Origin: Terrimonas ferruginea DSM 30193
GTDB lineage: Bacteria > Bacteroidota > Bacteroidia > Chitinophagales > Chitinophagaceae
Reading direction: 5' to 3'
Assembly (NCBI RefSeq): GCF_000425585.1
Contig: NZ_AUDS01000026.1
Coordinates: forward strand, 1-64,000
DNA: 64,000 nt
The position numbers and the translations under genes are program-made. Shown in pieces: positions 8,295 to 17,450 of this stretch. How positions within the stretch are numbered: position 1 is the stretch's first letter; every line of letters starts with the position of its first letter. A model generated the notes under the pieces. It searched no databases, had not been told where the DNA came from, and worked only from the letters and a program-made list of their open reading frames with translations.

Positions 8295-10036
8295 CGTACC
8301 ACTCCTCTGCCCAACTCCACGGTAAATTGCGCACCGGAACGATAGATCGCCGGTTCATCCAATCCGAGCGATTGCTGACGAAAACGGTCTGAATGCAATT
8401 TGACATCGCTGCCATCAACGGCCTGCACCCGCAGGATCACAAAACCGATCAGGGCTTTTTTGCGTTTGCCGGATGGCACCACGTCTACAATTTTACCGGT
8501 TACCATCGCACCCTTCCGGATGATTACGCGATGATCGACCACCACTTCTTCTGCCGTGTATAATTTAACGGGTTTGCCGTCGCGCTCCCTGAGTTCGGAC
8601 GTAAGCTCTTCCGCGAGCACTACGCGTAAGGAGCGGCCTGCAGGAATTTTCACCGGGGCATTTTTTGCAGGGCGTTCCGGTTCCGGAGTGGGCGCGGGCG
8701 CCGGCGGATCATTGCCTTTGGCCTCCTCGGATGGCGGTTGCTTTTTATTTTTGTCTCTGACAGGCTTCTCCGGCGTTTTACCCGTGTTACCGGAGCCTCC
8801 ACCAGCATTGTCATTTACCACGGGAACAAAAACCGGTATGTCTTGTTTTTTTCCGCCGTTATCATCCTGCGCAGGTGGGTCATCCTGGTTAAACGTCAAG
8901 GATCGCGTTGAATCTTTTTGTACCGGCGTTTCTGCTTCTCCGTTTGTTAACGATTGCGATTGAAAGTTCTGGTACACGCAATTGCCGGTTACCAATACCA
9001 GGCATACCAGTACCACGATCGTAAGCAGGCGAAGCGATTTGTCCTGTAAAAATGCCGGCCAGCTTAAGGCAGGTATGGTTCCCATTTTGGGCAATGATAG
9101 TTTTAAAGCTGGTAGTTTAAATACAGGTTTGGCCGGGGAAAAGGCGCGCGTGGCTCCTGCATCTGGTGGAGTAAGCTGATCATTGCTGATGGCCTGCAAC
9201 AAATGATGATCGGGTATCAATGCGGCATTCAATGCTTCCTTCAAAGCAGTTTGGAGTGCCGCCACATCGGCATAACGTTTTTGTGGTTGCCGCTCCAATG
9301 CAGTCAGCACCACTCTGCGGAGCGCGGCAGGCACATGTTCGGGATCAGCAGGCCATGTCGCTTTTTCCTCGAGCTTGCGTTTCATCAGGTCATAATCCGT
9401 ATCGGCGCGGAACGGCGTATGGCCGGTGAGCAATTCATATAAAATATTTCCTGCGGCATAAATATCGGTAAGTTCATCGCCTTCCTTTCCCTGGATTTGT
9501 TCAGGTGCCATGTATTCCAGTGTGCCCACGGATTTTCCATATTGCGTCAACCGTTGCGAATCGCGGATACGCGCGATGCCGAAGTCCATGATCTTTACTT
9601 CGCCATCACCGGAGATCATAACGTTGGCCGGTTTCAGATCGCGGTGAATAATACCACGGCGGTGCGCGTGGCCGAGGCCTTGCAATAATTGTATTAAAAT
9701 ACTCACGGCCAACACCGGTGAAAGGCGGCCTTTATATTTCACCCATTCTTCCAATGTCTTTCCTTCTACATATTCCATCACCATCCAGTAAGTATCCTGA
9801 CGGGGAATGAAAGCATAGAGATGGGTGATGTTGGGATGATTAAGTCTCGCCAGCGCAAGCGCTTCCTGTTGGAAACGGCTCTCGGGAGATTCTGCTTCAG
9901 AGGATACCGTACGCAGCAATGACTTGATGGCTACTCTTCGTAAAAGCAGCCGGTCTTCAGCAAGGTACACCGTGCCCATTCCACCCTCTCCGATCTTGTG
10001 CAGGATCGTATATTGATCACTCAATTGTTGGCTCAT
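8291..10036 (-). CDS. Serine/threonine protein kinase, membrane-spanning (PknB-like)
   Basis: 581 residues. The kinase domain covers about residues 8-265: Gly loop GEGGMGTVYLAED, ATP lysine VAIKSLL, catalytic loop HRDLKPANVM, DFG in IMDFGIARI, and MAPEQIQG. One transmembrane segment lies near 342-360 (LRLLTIVVLVCLVLVTGN). A Pro/Lys-rich linker (about 380-455) and a C-terminal domain with KLYTAEEVVVDHRVIIRKG follow, which should face the periplasm. It is the last gene of an operon with a PP2C phosphatase (20-base overlap) and an FHA-protease, so the three probably form a reversible phosphorylation circuit. Confidence 0.93.
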   Translation of the reverse strand: MSQQLSDQYTILHKIGEGGMGTVYLAEDRLLLRRVAIKSLLRTVSSEAESPESRFQQEALALARLNHPNITHLYAFIPRQDTYWMVMEYVEGKTLEEWVKYKGRLSPVLAVSILIQLLQGLGHAHRRGIIHRDLKPANVMISGDGEVKIMDFGIARIRDSQRLTQYGKSVGTLEYMAPEQIQGKEGDELTDIYAAGNILYELLTGHTPFRADTDYDLMKRKLEEKATWPADPEHVPAALRRVVLTALERQPQKRYADVAALQTALKEALNAALIPDHHLLQAISNDQLTPPDAGATRAFSPAKPVFKLPALKLSLPKMGTIPALSWPAFLQDKSLRLLTIVVLVCLVLVTGNCVYQNFQSQSLTNGEAETPVQKDSTRSLTFNQDDPPAQDDNGGKKQDIPVFVPVVNDNAGGGSGNTGKTPEKPVRDKNKKQPPSEEAKGNDPPAPAPTPEPERPAKNAPVKIPAGRSLRVVLAEELTSELRERDGKPVKLYTAEEVVVDHRVIIRKGAMVTGKIVDVVPSGKRKKALIGFVILRVQAVDGSDVKLHSDRFRQQSLGLDEPAIYRSGAQFTVELGRGVVR

Positions 10037-10874
10037 ACATTACCGTTTGTTCGCGTGTTACCGCCTCAGGCCGGTATGTAGCGATATCAATAATGATTGC
10101 AGTAAAATTGTCCTGTGCACGCCGTTGCATACACAATGCGCGCAACGCATCCAGTGCAAAGGCAGGATCCGTCATTTGAAGCAAGTGTCCGATCTCTTGT
10201 GGCGTAACGGCATCGTACACACCATCCGAGCAGAGGAAACAACGTTCGCCCAAACCCAGCGACACCGGCTCCCGGCTCACTTCCGGTTTCACGGCCGCTA
10301 CCGTTCCGAGTGCCTGCAGCAATACATTTTTTTGCGGATGATTGATCGCTGCGGCGGCGGTGATCGTTCCTTCGTCTACCAGTTGATTCACCAGTGTGTG
10401 ATCGGTGGTGAGCTGAACCGTTTTTATTTTATTATAATAATAAAGGCGGCTGTCGCCAACGTGTGCAAAATGCAATTGCTGATCGGCAATCAGCGCCATC
10501 ACGGCCGTAGTACCCATGCCGTTCAGGGCAGGATCTTTGGTGGCGGCATCGTGGATACGCTGGTGAATCTCCTGTACCAATTTGCTTAACAGCGCCGGCG
10601 GTTTCATCTGCTTGTAATGAAGGCCTACAAATTCTTTTGCGGTATCGCAGGCGATGGCGCTGGCCACTTCTCCGGCCTGGTGTCCGCCCATGCCGTCGGC
10701 CACCATGGCAAATACGGCCCGTGTATGTTTGTCGGGATAAAAAAACACCAGGTTGTCTTCGTTGCCGGTTCTCACCGGTCCTGTTTCGGAAAGCGTATAT
10801 ACGCGGCAGGCCGCTGTTTGTTCCGTATGCGGAATGACCGGATCTGCTTGTTTTTTTTGCCAGGGAAAACGCAT
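10017..10874 (-). CDS. PP2C-family serine/threonine phosphatase
   Basis: About 285 residues. PPM/PP2C signatures are in order: RTGNEDNLVF, VADGMGGHQAGEVAS, GMGTTAVMALI, HVGDSRLYYY, LCSDGVYDAV and AQDNFTAIIID. The metal-binding Asp residues of DGMGG and SDG are intact. It likely removes phosphate groups placed by the kinase encoded immediately downstream. The start is chosen at MRFPWQKKQ; another ATG 30 bases upstream would add ten residues. The gene overlaps the kinase by 20 bases, which suggests translational coupling. Confidence 0.93.
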   Translation of the reverse strand: MRFPWQKKQADPVIPHTEQTAACRVYTLSETGPVRTGNEDNLVFFYPDKHTRAVFAMVADGMGGHQAGEVASAIACDTAKEFVGLHYKQMKPPALLSKLVQEIHQRIHDAATKDPALNGMGTTAVMALIADQQLHFAHVGDSRLYYYNKIKTVQLTTDHTLVNQLVDEGTITAAAAINHPQKNVLLQALGTVAAVKPEVSREPVSLGLGERCFLCSDGVYDAVTPQEIGHLLQMTDPAFALDALRALCMQRRAQDNFTAIIIDIATYRPEAVTREQTVMYEPTIE

Positions 10875-10993
10875 AATGGTAGTTGTAAGAAGGGGGATAT
10901 TCATGATACGACTGCCTGTCCGCGGCCCCGGAAACCGGGACCTGCGGGGCAGCGCCCGTCAAAAAAAGCTAGTTGAAAACGGGCAATTCGTTT

Positions 10994-12658
10994 TTAGCGG
11001 ATCACTTCATCGCGACCCATCAGTTCCATGGCATATTTAATAGGAATGGAATACGACATCTTATCACTTCCGGCAGAGTAAATGCCGATCACATTTCCTT
11101 TATTGTCGTACATCGGACCGCCGCTGTTTCCGGGACCGGTAGAGTTGATCGTAAGCTGATAGTAATCGCCCATCACACTCATATAACCATCTACTTTGTC
11201 GGTAGCGGCGCGCCCTTTCACCAGTCGCCCGATGATGCCGGTGCTGACGGTGGGAACAGGCACTTTCACGATGTTGGGATTTTTATTGAACGCATCCTGC
11301 GAACGCGTAGCCACAAACTGATCGGGCGACATGCCGGGATACCCCATCACCGTTACTTCACTACCCGATTCAATTTCGTCGTAATTGTTCAGCAACTGAA
11401 CAGGTGTTAATTCTTCCACCATATCGATCTTCACCAAAGCCACGTCGTGAACATTGGAAATACGTGTTACTTTTCCGGGTGTGCGCAATGAATTGTTGGC
11501 AAACGTTACGTCGAGGTAAGAAAGATCACCGGCGATAACGGTCACGCCTGATTCGATATTCTGGCGATTGTAATTGCCCGCTTCAACAGGCACCCATTCG
11601 CGCACGTCATTAGGCCCTACCATTACACCATCCACGGGACCGAGCTGTCCTTTCTGATTATAAGCCAGCAACACACCGGGAAAATCAGCGTCGGAGAAAT
11701 GATAAGAAGTGAGCCAGGGTGAGGCCACGTGGCGGTTGGTGGCGATATAACCGCGGTCATCTACCACGAAGCCACTGCCGGTTCCATAACCGCCGATAGG
11801 TTGGATCATAGCGCCTGCTGGTTCGTTGCCTTTGGTACAGAGATACGGCTCTACGGCACCTGCAGCATTACGGATATAAGCCGCATAATATTGGGTAACG
11901 CCGCGTTCTTTCATCGGCAGCTTGACATGATAGAGTTGTTCGCCGGTGCTGGTCAATTGTAATTTCCATCCCACTTCGATGAAGACTACTTTCTTTTCGT
12001 TGGCCTTTACGATATCGGCCGGTGTGAGTCCACGCTTGGTACTGTCACCTTTGACGATTACTGTTTCGTGGTATTCTTTTTTTGGTTTATTGGAATAAAT
12101 GATCCAGCCGCCGGTGCTTACGAGGATGAGCAATGCCACAACAGTGATCAGCAAACGCTTGCGGCTTTTTTTCTCCGATTGTTTAACGATGTGCTGCATC
12201 GTTTGTTTGCCGATACCTTCTTTGATGGGCACGGCTTTGGCGCTGGTTTCGTGTACTTTTGTTTGTGCAGCAGGTGTATCCACTACCCGTGTTTGTTTGA
12301 TATGCGAAGCGGGGCGCGGATCGAGGTCAAACTCCATGGAGGGACCGTCTTTGCCGAGACGGATTACGTCGTTGGCATAAAGCACCGTTTTTTCGGTGAT
12401 GGCTTTGCCGTTGACAAATGTACCGTTCTTGCTTTGCAGATCGGTGATCTCATAGGTATCGGGAAGTAAGGGATTGACACGGATGCGGCAGTGTTCGCGG
12501 CTGATACTATCGGCCGACAGATCAAAAGCGATCTGGTTGGTTTGTCCGCGACCGATACGGATTTCCAGATCCGGAGAGGCGCTGAATTTGTCTACCTGAC
12601 CAGACTTGGCTCCGTCGATGTGACGGAGCAGGATTGTAGTAATGGTTGAATTGCTCAT
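10994..12658 (-). CDS. FHA domain-trypsin-like serine protease fusion
   Basis: About 554 residues starting MSNSTITTILLRHIDG. An FHA phosphothreonine-binding domain fills residues 1-110 (RIGRGQTNQIAF, SISREHCRI, LQSKNGTFVNGKAI). A transmembrane segment follows near 165-185 (KRLLITVVALLILVSTGGW). The C-terminal half is a DegP/trypsin-like protease, with catalytic His in TNRHVASPW, Asp in VHDVALVKID and Ser in STGPGNSGGPMYDN. The cytosolic FHA part could be read by the linked kinase and phosphatase while the protease acts in the periplasm. This topology is inferred from the single membrane segment. Confidence 0.9.
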   Translation of the reverse strand: MSNSTITTILLRHIDGAKSGQVDKFSASPDLEIRIGRGQTNQIAFDLSADSISREHCRIRVNPLLPDTYEITDLQSKNGTFVNGKAITEKTVLYANDVIRLGKDGPSMEFDLDPRPASHIKQTRVVDTPAAQTKVHETSAKAVPIKEGIGKQTMQHIVKQSEKKSRKRLLITVVALLILVSTGGWIIYSNKPKKEYHETVIVKGDSTKRGLTPADIVKANEKKVVFIEVGWKLQLTSTGEQLYHVKLPMKERGVTQYYAAYIRNAAGAVEPYLCTKGNEPAGAMIQPIGGYGTGSGFVVDDRGYIATNRHVASPWLTSYHFSDADFPGVLLAYNQKGQLGPVDGVMVGPNDVREWVPVEAGNYNRQNIESGVTVIAGDLSYLDVTFANNSLRTPGKVTRISNVHDVALVKIDMVEELTPVQLLNNYDEIESGSEVTVMGYPGMSPDQFVATRSQDAFNKNPNIVKVPVPTVSTGIIGRLVKGRAATDKVDGYMSVMGDYYQLTINSTGPGNSGGPMYDNKGNVIGIYSAGSDKMSYSIPIKYAMELMGRDEVIR

Positions 12659-12779
12659 GTTACTTTTTTTGACGTTAGGAATAAAACAGCCTGTGGCCGG
12701 GTGTATTTCAAGGGGGCGTTCCGGAGGGAAGGATTTATGATGCAATATTATCCTACGTCAAAACGGAGTCCTATACTTA

Positions 12780-12819
12780 GTTTGTAGTATTCCGTGCAGG
12801 CGCACGGAATACTACAAAC
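12780..12819. repeat. Perfect 18-bp inverted repeat with 4-base loop
   Basis: The arms GTTTGTAGTATTCCGTGC (12780-12797) and GCACGGAATACTACAAAC (12802-12819) are fully complementary around the loop AGGC. It lies between the serine hydrolase and FHA-protease genes on the minus strand. There is no T run, so it is either a strong hairpin or a small palindromic repeat rather than a classical terminator. Confidence 0.85.
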
Positions 12820-12853
12820 AATGTGGAAATGTGAAAATGTGTAGATGTGGAAA

Positions 12854-12897
12854 TTAAACAGCCATGGTTCGTGTATACACGAACCATGGCTGTTTAA
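12854..12897. repeat. 44-bp perfect palindrome, long form of the dispersed family
   Basis: The core is GGTTCGTGTA/TACACGAACC flanked by CCAT/ATGG and extended by TTAAACAG/CTGTTTAA, with no mismatch over 44 bases. The same core recurs at nine other places in this window, including four tandem copies before the RAYT gene and one directly after it. It lies just past the stop of the serine hydrolase. Confidence 0.92.
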
Positions 12898-12922
12898 CCT
12901 TATGCTTTAAACCTTACGCCTT

Positions 12923-14002
12923 CTAAGGAACGATATTTCTCAACGTCTGCCGCACCTTGAGGCAAGTGGGTGCCGTCACAAAACCACTGCCTGCAGGCAG
13001 CAGGGTGAAGATAAAACCGGTAATCTTTTTACCACGATTGACCCATGGATGGCTGCCGAAAGCACCAGGACTGCTGTTTTCAATCAATACATCAGCGGAA
13101 GTGGTCACATCGCGCCAGTTGCCGATGCCGTAGATGCCGCCCGTGGTAAAATAGCTAACCGGATAAGGTGTGTTCTCGATGGTAACACCGGTGGTATAAC
13201 TTTTTTCCATAGCCAATACCGACGCCTCACTGAGCACGCGGGTGCCCGTATTCGTGAGACCTTTGCGCATCAGCATATCGAGGAAAAGTATGTAATCATT
13301 CGGCGTACTGCGGGCACCACCGGCAATGATGGGATTAGTAGTAAGACCAAAATCAGTATTGGTCATGCCGCAGGGCGTATATATTTTTTCCTGGATCAAT
13401 GTATTCCAGCTTTTACCGCTGACCACTTCGCAGATGCGGCCCGCCACCTGCATGCTCACGCCACCGTAGTTAAACTTTGTACCGGGTGCATTGATCAGCG
13501 GAACATTTTTGGCAATCGAGTCCACCGCTTTTGCCAGGGTCAGGGTCTGGTCCGATTCATAACCCTGGCTGGAATTACCGGGGAAACCAGATGTATGGGA
13601 AAATAATTGGGCCAGGGTTATTTTGCCTTTGCCGTAGGTGGTAAAGACCGGCAGGTACTTGCCAACCGTATCCTCCAATTTTAATGCCCCCTGATCTACG
13701 AGTGACATCAACACCGCACCGGACAACCATTTGGAGCAGGAAGCGATCAGCGCACGTGTATTGCCATTGTAGCCACCCCAACCTTTCGCGTACACTTCCC
13801 GGCCATCTACATGGATCACGGCGTAACAACGTCCGTCGAAGATAGTAGTCATGGAGTCAGTAAGAATCCTGTCTACGGGGGAATAGTCCAGCGTAGTGGG
13901 ATCAACAGGCTCGGATCCGGGATCCCTGGGTTGACAGGCTGTAAAGGACAGCAGGACAGTGAAAGTCAGCAGTACGGTCAGCGGGGCGTAGTTTTTTCGC
14001 AT
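12923..14002 (-). CDS. Serine hydrolase lipoprotein, beta-lactamase class C/PBP4* fold
   Basis: About 359 residues with a lipoprotein signal ending LLSFTAC. The SxxK nucleophile motif is SCSK in IASCSKWLSGAVLM, near residue 90. The second motif position appears as FNYGGVSMQ, where the usual YxN Asn is a Gly, as in many esterase-like members. HTSGFPG follows SH in the expected region. It probably acts on an ester or a peptide in the envelope; lactamase activity is not implied. It lies between LigD and the palindromes on the same strand. Confidence 0.88.
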   Translation of the reverse strand: MRKNYAPLTVLLTFTVLLSFTACQPRDPGSEPVDPTTLDYSPVDRILTDSMTTIFDGRCYAVIHVDGREVYAKGWGGYNGNTRALIASCSKWLSGAVLMSLVDQGALKLEDTVGKYLPVFTTYGKGKITLAQLFSHTSGFPGNSSQGYESDQTLTLAKAVDSIAKNVPLINAPGTKFNYGGVSMQVAGRICEVVSGKSWNTLIQEKIYTPCGMTNTDFGLTTNPIIAGGARSTPNDYILFLDMLMRKGLTNTGTRVLSEASVLAMEKSYTTGVTIENTPYPVSYFTTGGIYGIGNWRDVTTSADVLIENSSPGAFGSHPWVNRGKKITGFIFTLLPAGSGFVTAPTCLKVRQTLRNIVP

Positions 14003-14054
14003 AATCAATAGACGGCCAGTAGATGGAAACGTTTAATGGTAAAGATAGAAAACC

Positions 14055-14185
14055 TTTCGGGATACCAGGATGTACTCAAAACCTGGTTCGTGTATACACG
14101 AACCATGGCAACTGGGACTTTGTCAGGAAGCTTTTTTGGTGACACCGGGAGGTATTCAAAACCGCGGTTCATGCATACACCAACC
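14055..14185. repeat. Two copies of the palindrome inside a duplicated unit
   Basis: The first copy has the exact 20-base core at 14085-14104 with outer arms CCTGG and CCATGG. The second, at 14166-14185, is a three-mismatch version (GGTTCATGCATACACCAACC). The bases before each copy are alike (GATACCAGGATGTACTCAAAACC against GACACC...TATTCAAAACC), so a unit of about 80 bases was duplicated. It lies between the LigD stop and the start of the serine hydrolase. Confidence 0.75.
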
Positions 14186-14187
14186 GA

Positions 14188-16626
14188 TCACGCGCCCAGC
14201 TTCTTCAGTGCTTTTTCGATATCGGTACTTCCCGTTAGTATTTTTTTAAACAGATCGCCTTTTTTCTTCAACCGGGCAGGCATATTGAGGATCGTAAATT
14301 GGGATGGCGAGAGTTTGTGGGTCACTTCTTTCCATTCCAGCGCCGCCGATACTGTAGCGCCGGGTTTCGGACGGAGACTGTACACCGATGCCAGGGTCTG
14401 ACCGCTGCGGTTTTGCAGGTAGTCGATATAAATACGTGGCCCGCGTTTTTTCAGGGAGCGTTCGAGCGTGGTATTGTCCGGCATCTGCTCGCTTACCAGT
14501 GAAGCAATGATATGTGCAAAGTCCTTCACCGTTTCGTAAGCATATTTATTTTTCAACGGAACATATACATGCAAGCCTGAAGCGCCGGATGTTTTGCATA
14601 TCGACTGCACCCCTGCTTTTTCCAATACACTTTGCGTGACAAGCGCCACATCCACTACTTCCGTAAAATCATTTTTATCCGAAGGGTCAATATCAATTAC
14701 CATCCAGGTCGGATTATCCGGCGCATTCATGGTGCTGTTCCAGGGATTGATTTCTATGCAACCGAGATTGGCCAGGTACAACAAGGTGGAGACATTATTG
14801 CATACGATGTAGTCGATCGTCTTCTGACTGCTTTCGCTTTCCACCGGGAAAACAGTTACGTAAGCCGGCGCATTTTCTCCGGCATCTTTATGAAAAAATC
14901 CTTCATCGCGGATCCCGTTGGGATTGCGCTTGAGCGACAAAGGCCGGTTCTTCAGATGCGGCAGGATGAAGGGCGCCATTTTTTCATAATAGTCTATCAC
15001 ATCTCCTTTTGTATAGCCTTCATCGGGCCAGAATATTTTATGGGCATTGGTAATGATTACCTTGTTTTTGCCCGTACCGCGCGATTCTTCGCGCGGCGTA
15101 TCGAGTTGCTCTTCCACGGTTTCTTCATTGATGGCTGAAACTTTTTTGTCATCACGCAGGCGAAGGAACACAGGATGGCGGAATATCCCGTCTCGCGTAA
15201 TTTCCCCGTAAGCCACGTCGGCAACCAGTTTTGGTTGAAGCCAGGTGACGGCGCCATTCGCTGGAATTTTTTCTTTGAAAGGTGAATCGTCCGTTTCCAG
15301 TGGCTTCATTTTCTTTTTCAGTTCACCCAGCAACTCGTCTGAAAAACCTGTTCCTACATGTCCCCGGTATTGCCATCCCCTGCCTTTTTTATTGGCAAGG
15401 ATCAGAGAACCGAAATGATGCCTTCCTCCTCTGGGTGCGGTATAGCCTGCAATGACCACTTCGGTGCTTTGCACATTTTTCAATTTCAACCATTCCTTGC
15501 TTCTCGTGCCGGTGGTATAAGTGCTGTCCGCTTTTTTGGCAATAATACCCTCGAGTCCCTGCTCCCTGGCTGTTGCTAAAAAAGCGATGCCTTCACCTTT
15601 GATATGATCGCAATAGCGAACAGTTTTCTGACGCGCTAATAATTTTTTAAGCAAGGCTTTACGGTCGGTCAGCGGCAGATCTTTCAGGTCTTTTCCGTCG
15701 AGCGACAATAAATCAAATACATAATAAATCAACGGATAATTGAGGTGGTTCTCATAATGCTGCAGCTTTTGAAAATCGGGGAGATTTTTTTCATTCAATA
15801 ATACCACTTCGCCATCCAGCACCGCTTTGTGTTTGATCTTTTGCAAGCCCTGGTAGACCACAGGGAACCGATCTTTAAAGTCTACGCCATTGCGCGAATA
15901 GAATTTTGGTTCGTCGGTACCTGTCTCCGCCACGGCACGGTAGCCATCCCATTTCACTTCAAAGATCCAGTCTTTGTCATCGAACGGTGTTTTCTCGAGT
16001 GTGGCGAGCATCGGCTTTATGTATTTCGTCATTTTTTTCGCGCGGCCATGCCGTGTGGACGCAACGGTTTTGTGAGACTGACCTTTCGTTCCTTTTTCTT
16101 CTTCCGCTTCATAGATGGCATTGACGGCGTGATCGTCGCGATGTTTGATGAGGAGCCAGTTCTTATCGTCTGCCTTGAGCCGCACCAATACAAATTCTCC
16201 TTTGAGTTTGTTGCCGGTCAGCCGCACTTTGAGTTCTCCTTTTTTTAAGGCCTGCAAGGCTGCCCGCTCCGTAATCACTTCGTGCCGTGCGTTTACCGGT
16301 TCGTAGGTGCCTTTATCCCAGATACCTACTTTGCCCGCGCCATAATTTCCCTCGGGAATGGTTCCTTTAAACGTGATATAGTCGACCGGATGATCTTCGA
16401 CCATCACGGCCAGTCTTTTTTGTGAAGGGTTGAGCGACGGACCTTTGGGCACAGCCCAGCTTTTCAACACACCGTCCATTTCCAACCGGAAATCGTAATG
16501 CAACCGCGTGGCCTCATGGCGCTGCACCACAAAACGCAATTTGCCTGTGCTGCTTTTTTTCTTTTTGCCGGCGGGTTCTTTAGTCTGTTTGAAATCGCGT
16601 TTCTTGTTGTAGGTACTGATACTCAT
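14188..16626 (-). CDS. ligD: ATP-dependent DNA ligase LigD (PE-ligase-polymerase)
   Basis: 812 residues with all three activities of bacterial end joining. The 3'-phosphoesterase part is N-terminal (RHEATRLHYDFRLEMDG near residues 37-53). The ligase follows, with nucleotidyl-lysine motif EVKWDGYRA near 222 and LDGEVVLL. The primase-polymerase is C-terminal, with the metal motif VIDIDPSD near 652. It seals double-strand breaks brought together by Ku. The start overlaps the Ku stop by four bases (ATGA), so the two genes are translationally linked. The PE-LIG-POL order differs from the POL-first order of mycobacterial LigD. Confidence 0.96.
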   Translation of the reverse strand: MSISTYNKKRDFKQTKEPAGKKKKSSTGKLRFVVQRHEATRLHYDFRLEMDGVLKSWAVPKGPSLNPSQKRLAVMVEDHPVDYITFKGTIPEGNYGAGKVGIWDKGTYEPVNARHEVITERAALQALKKGELKVRLTGNKLKGEFVLVRLKADDKNWLLIKHRDDHAVNAIYEAEEEKGTKGQSHKTVASTRHGRAKKMTKYIKPMLATLEKTPFDDKDWIFEVKWDGYRAVAETGTDEPKFYSRNGVDFKDRFPVVYQGLQKIKHKAVLDGEVVLLNEKNLPDFQKLQHYENHLNYPLIYYVFDLLSLDGKDLKDLPLTDRKALLKKLLARQKTVRYCDHIKGEGIAFLATAREQGLEGIIAKKADSTYTTGTRSKEWLKLKNVQSTEVVIAGYTAPRGGRHHFGSLILANKKGRGWQYRGHVGTGFSDELLGELKKKMKPLETDDSPFKEKIPANGAVTWLQPKLVADVAYGEITRDGIFRHPVFLRLRDDKKVSAINEETVEEQLDTPREESRGTGKNKVIITNAHKIFWPDEGYTKGDVIDYYEKMAPFILPHLKNRPLSLKRNPNGIRDEGFFHKDAGENAPAYVTVFPVESESSQKTIDYIVCNNVSTLLYLANLGCIEINPWNSTMNAPDNPTWMVIDIDPSDKNDFTEVVDVALVTQSVLEKAGVQSICKTSGASGLHVYVPLKNKYAYETVKDFAHIIASLVSEQMPDNTTLERSLKKRGPRIYIDYLQNRSGQTLASVYSLRPKPGATVSAALEWKEVTHKLSPSQFTILNMPARLKKKGDLFKKILTGSTDIEKALKKLGA

Positions 16627-17399
16627 GACGCTTTTCTTTTACCGGATGAAAGACTGGCTTTCAATTGATCCATAAGATCGCTTGCTTTCGAATGCACCAC
16701 CTTCATTGGTTTGTAAGGTTTCGCTTTCGCTCCTTTGGCTTTCGACTTGATGATCTTCAATAATTTGTCCGTATAGTCATCTTTGTATTTACCGATGTCG
16801 AATTTTTTGGTGAGTTTGTCGATAAGCTCGACGGCCATTTTTACTTCGGCGGGTTTGGCTTTTGTTTTCGGTATACTCAGCTCTTTGTCTGCACGCATTT
16901 CCTGTTCAAAACGGATGCGGTTGAGCATAAGTGCATTCCCCCTCACCTTGATAATACAGATATGTTCACGGTTGTGCATCACAAACATACCCACGCCGGC
17001 TTTACCGGTTTTGGCCAGTGCTTCGCGCAACAAAGCATAGGCGCGTGTACCGGTCTTCTCCGGCTCGAGAAAATATGGCTGTTCGAAATAGGTGCTGTCG
17101 ATCTCTTTTTCGTTTACGAAATTGAGGATTTCGATATGCTTGGTTTTTTCAGGACTCGCTCTTTCAAAGTCCTGTTTGTCCAGCACCACGTATTTTTCAT
17201 TGATCAGATAACCACGCACGATATTCTCCCAGGCCACTTCCTTGCCGGTGCGTTCGTTTACACGTTTGAACTTGATGTTTGCATGGTCTTTTTTGTCCAG
17301 CATATCCAGGTCCAGTGTACTTTCTTCCACAGCACTGTATAGTTTAACCGGGATATTCACCAGCCCGAAGCCGATGGAACCTGTCCAGATAGCTCTCAT
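16623..17399 (-). CDS. ku: Ku protein, non-homologous end joining
   Basis: 258 residues beginning MRAIWTGSIGFGLVNIPVKLYSA, the hallmark start of bacterial Ku. The bridge region with HICIIKVRGNALMLNRIRFEQEMR is present, then MAVELIDKLTKKFD. A Lys-rich C-terminal tail follows (KAKGAKAKPYKP...). Ku forms a homodimeric ring on broken DNA ends and recruits LigD, encoded directly downstream with a four-base overlap. Confidence 0.97.
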   Translation of the reverse strand: MRAIWTGSIGFGLVNIPVKLYSAVEESTLDLDMLDKKDHANIKFKRVNERTGKEVAWENIVRGYLINEKYVVLDKQDFERASPEKTKHIEILNFVNEKEIDSTYFEQPYFLEPEKTGTRAYALLREALAKTGKAGVGMFVMHNREHICIIKVRGNALMLNRIRFEQEMRADKELSIPKTKAKPAEVKMAVELIDKLTKKFDIGKYKDDYTDKLLKIIKSKAKGAKAKPYKPMKVVHSKASDLMDQLKASLSSGKRKAS

Positions 17400-17450
17400 A
17401 ATGTATGCTTTTACCGGAAACAGGAGAAAAAGTATGCCAGAGTGATGGGA

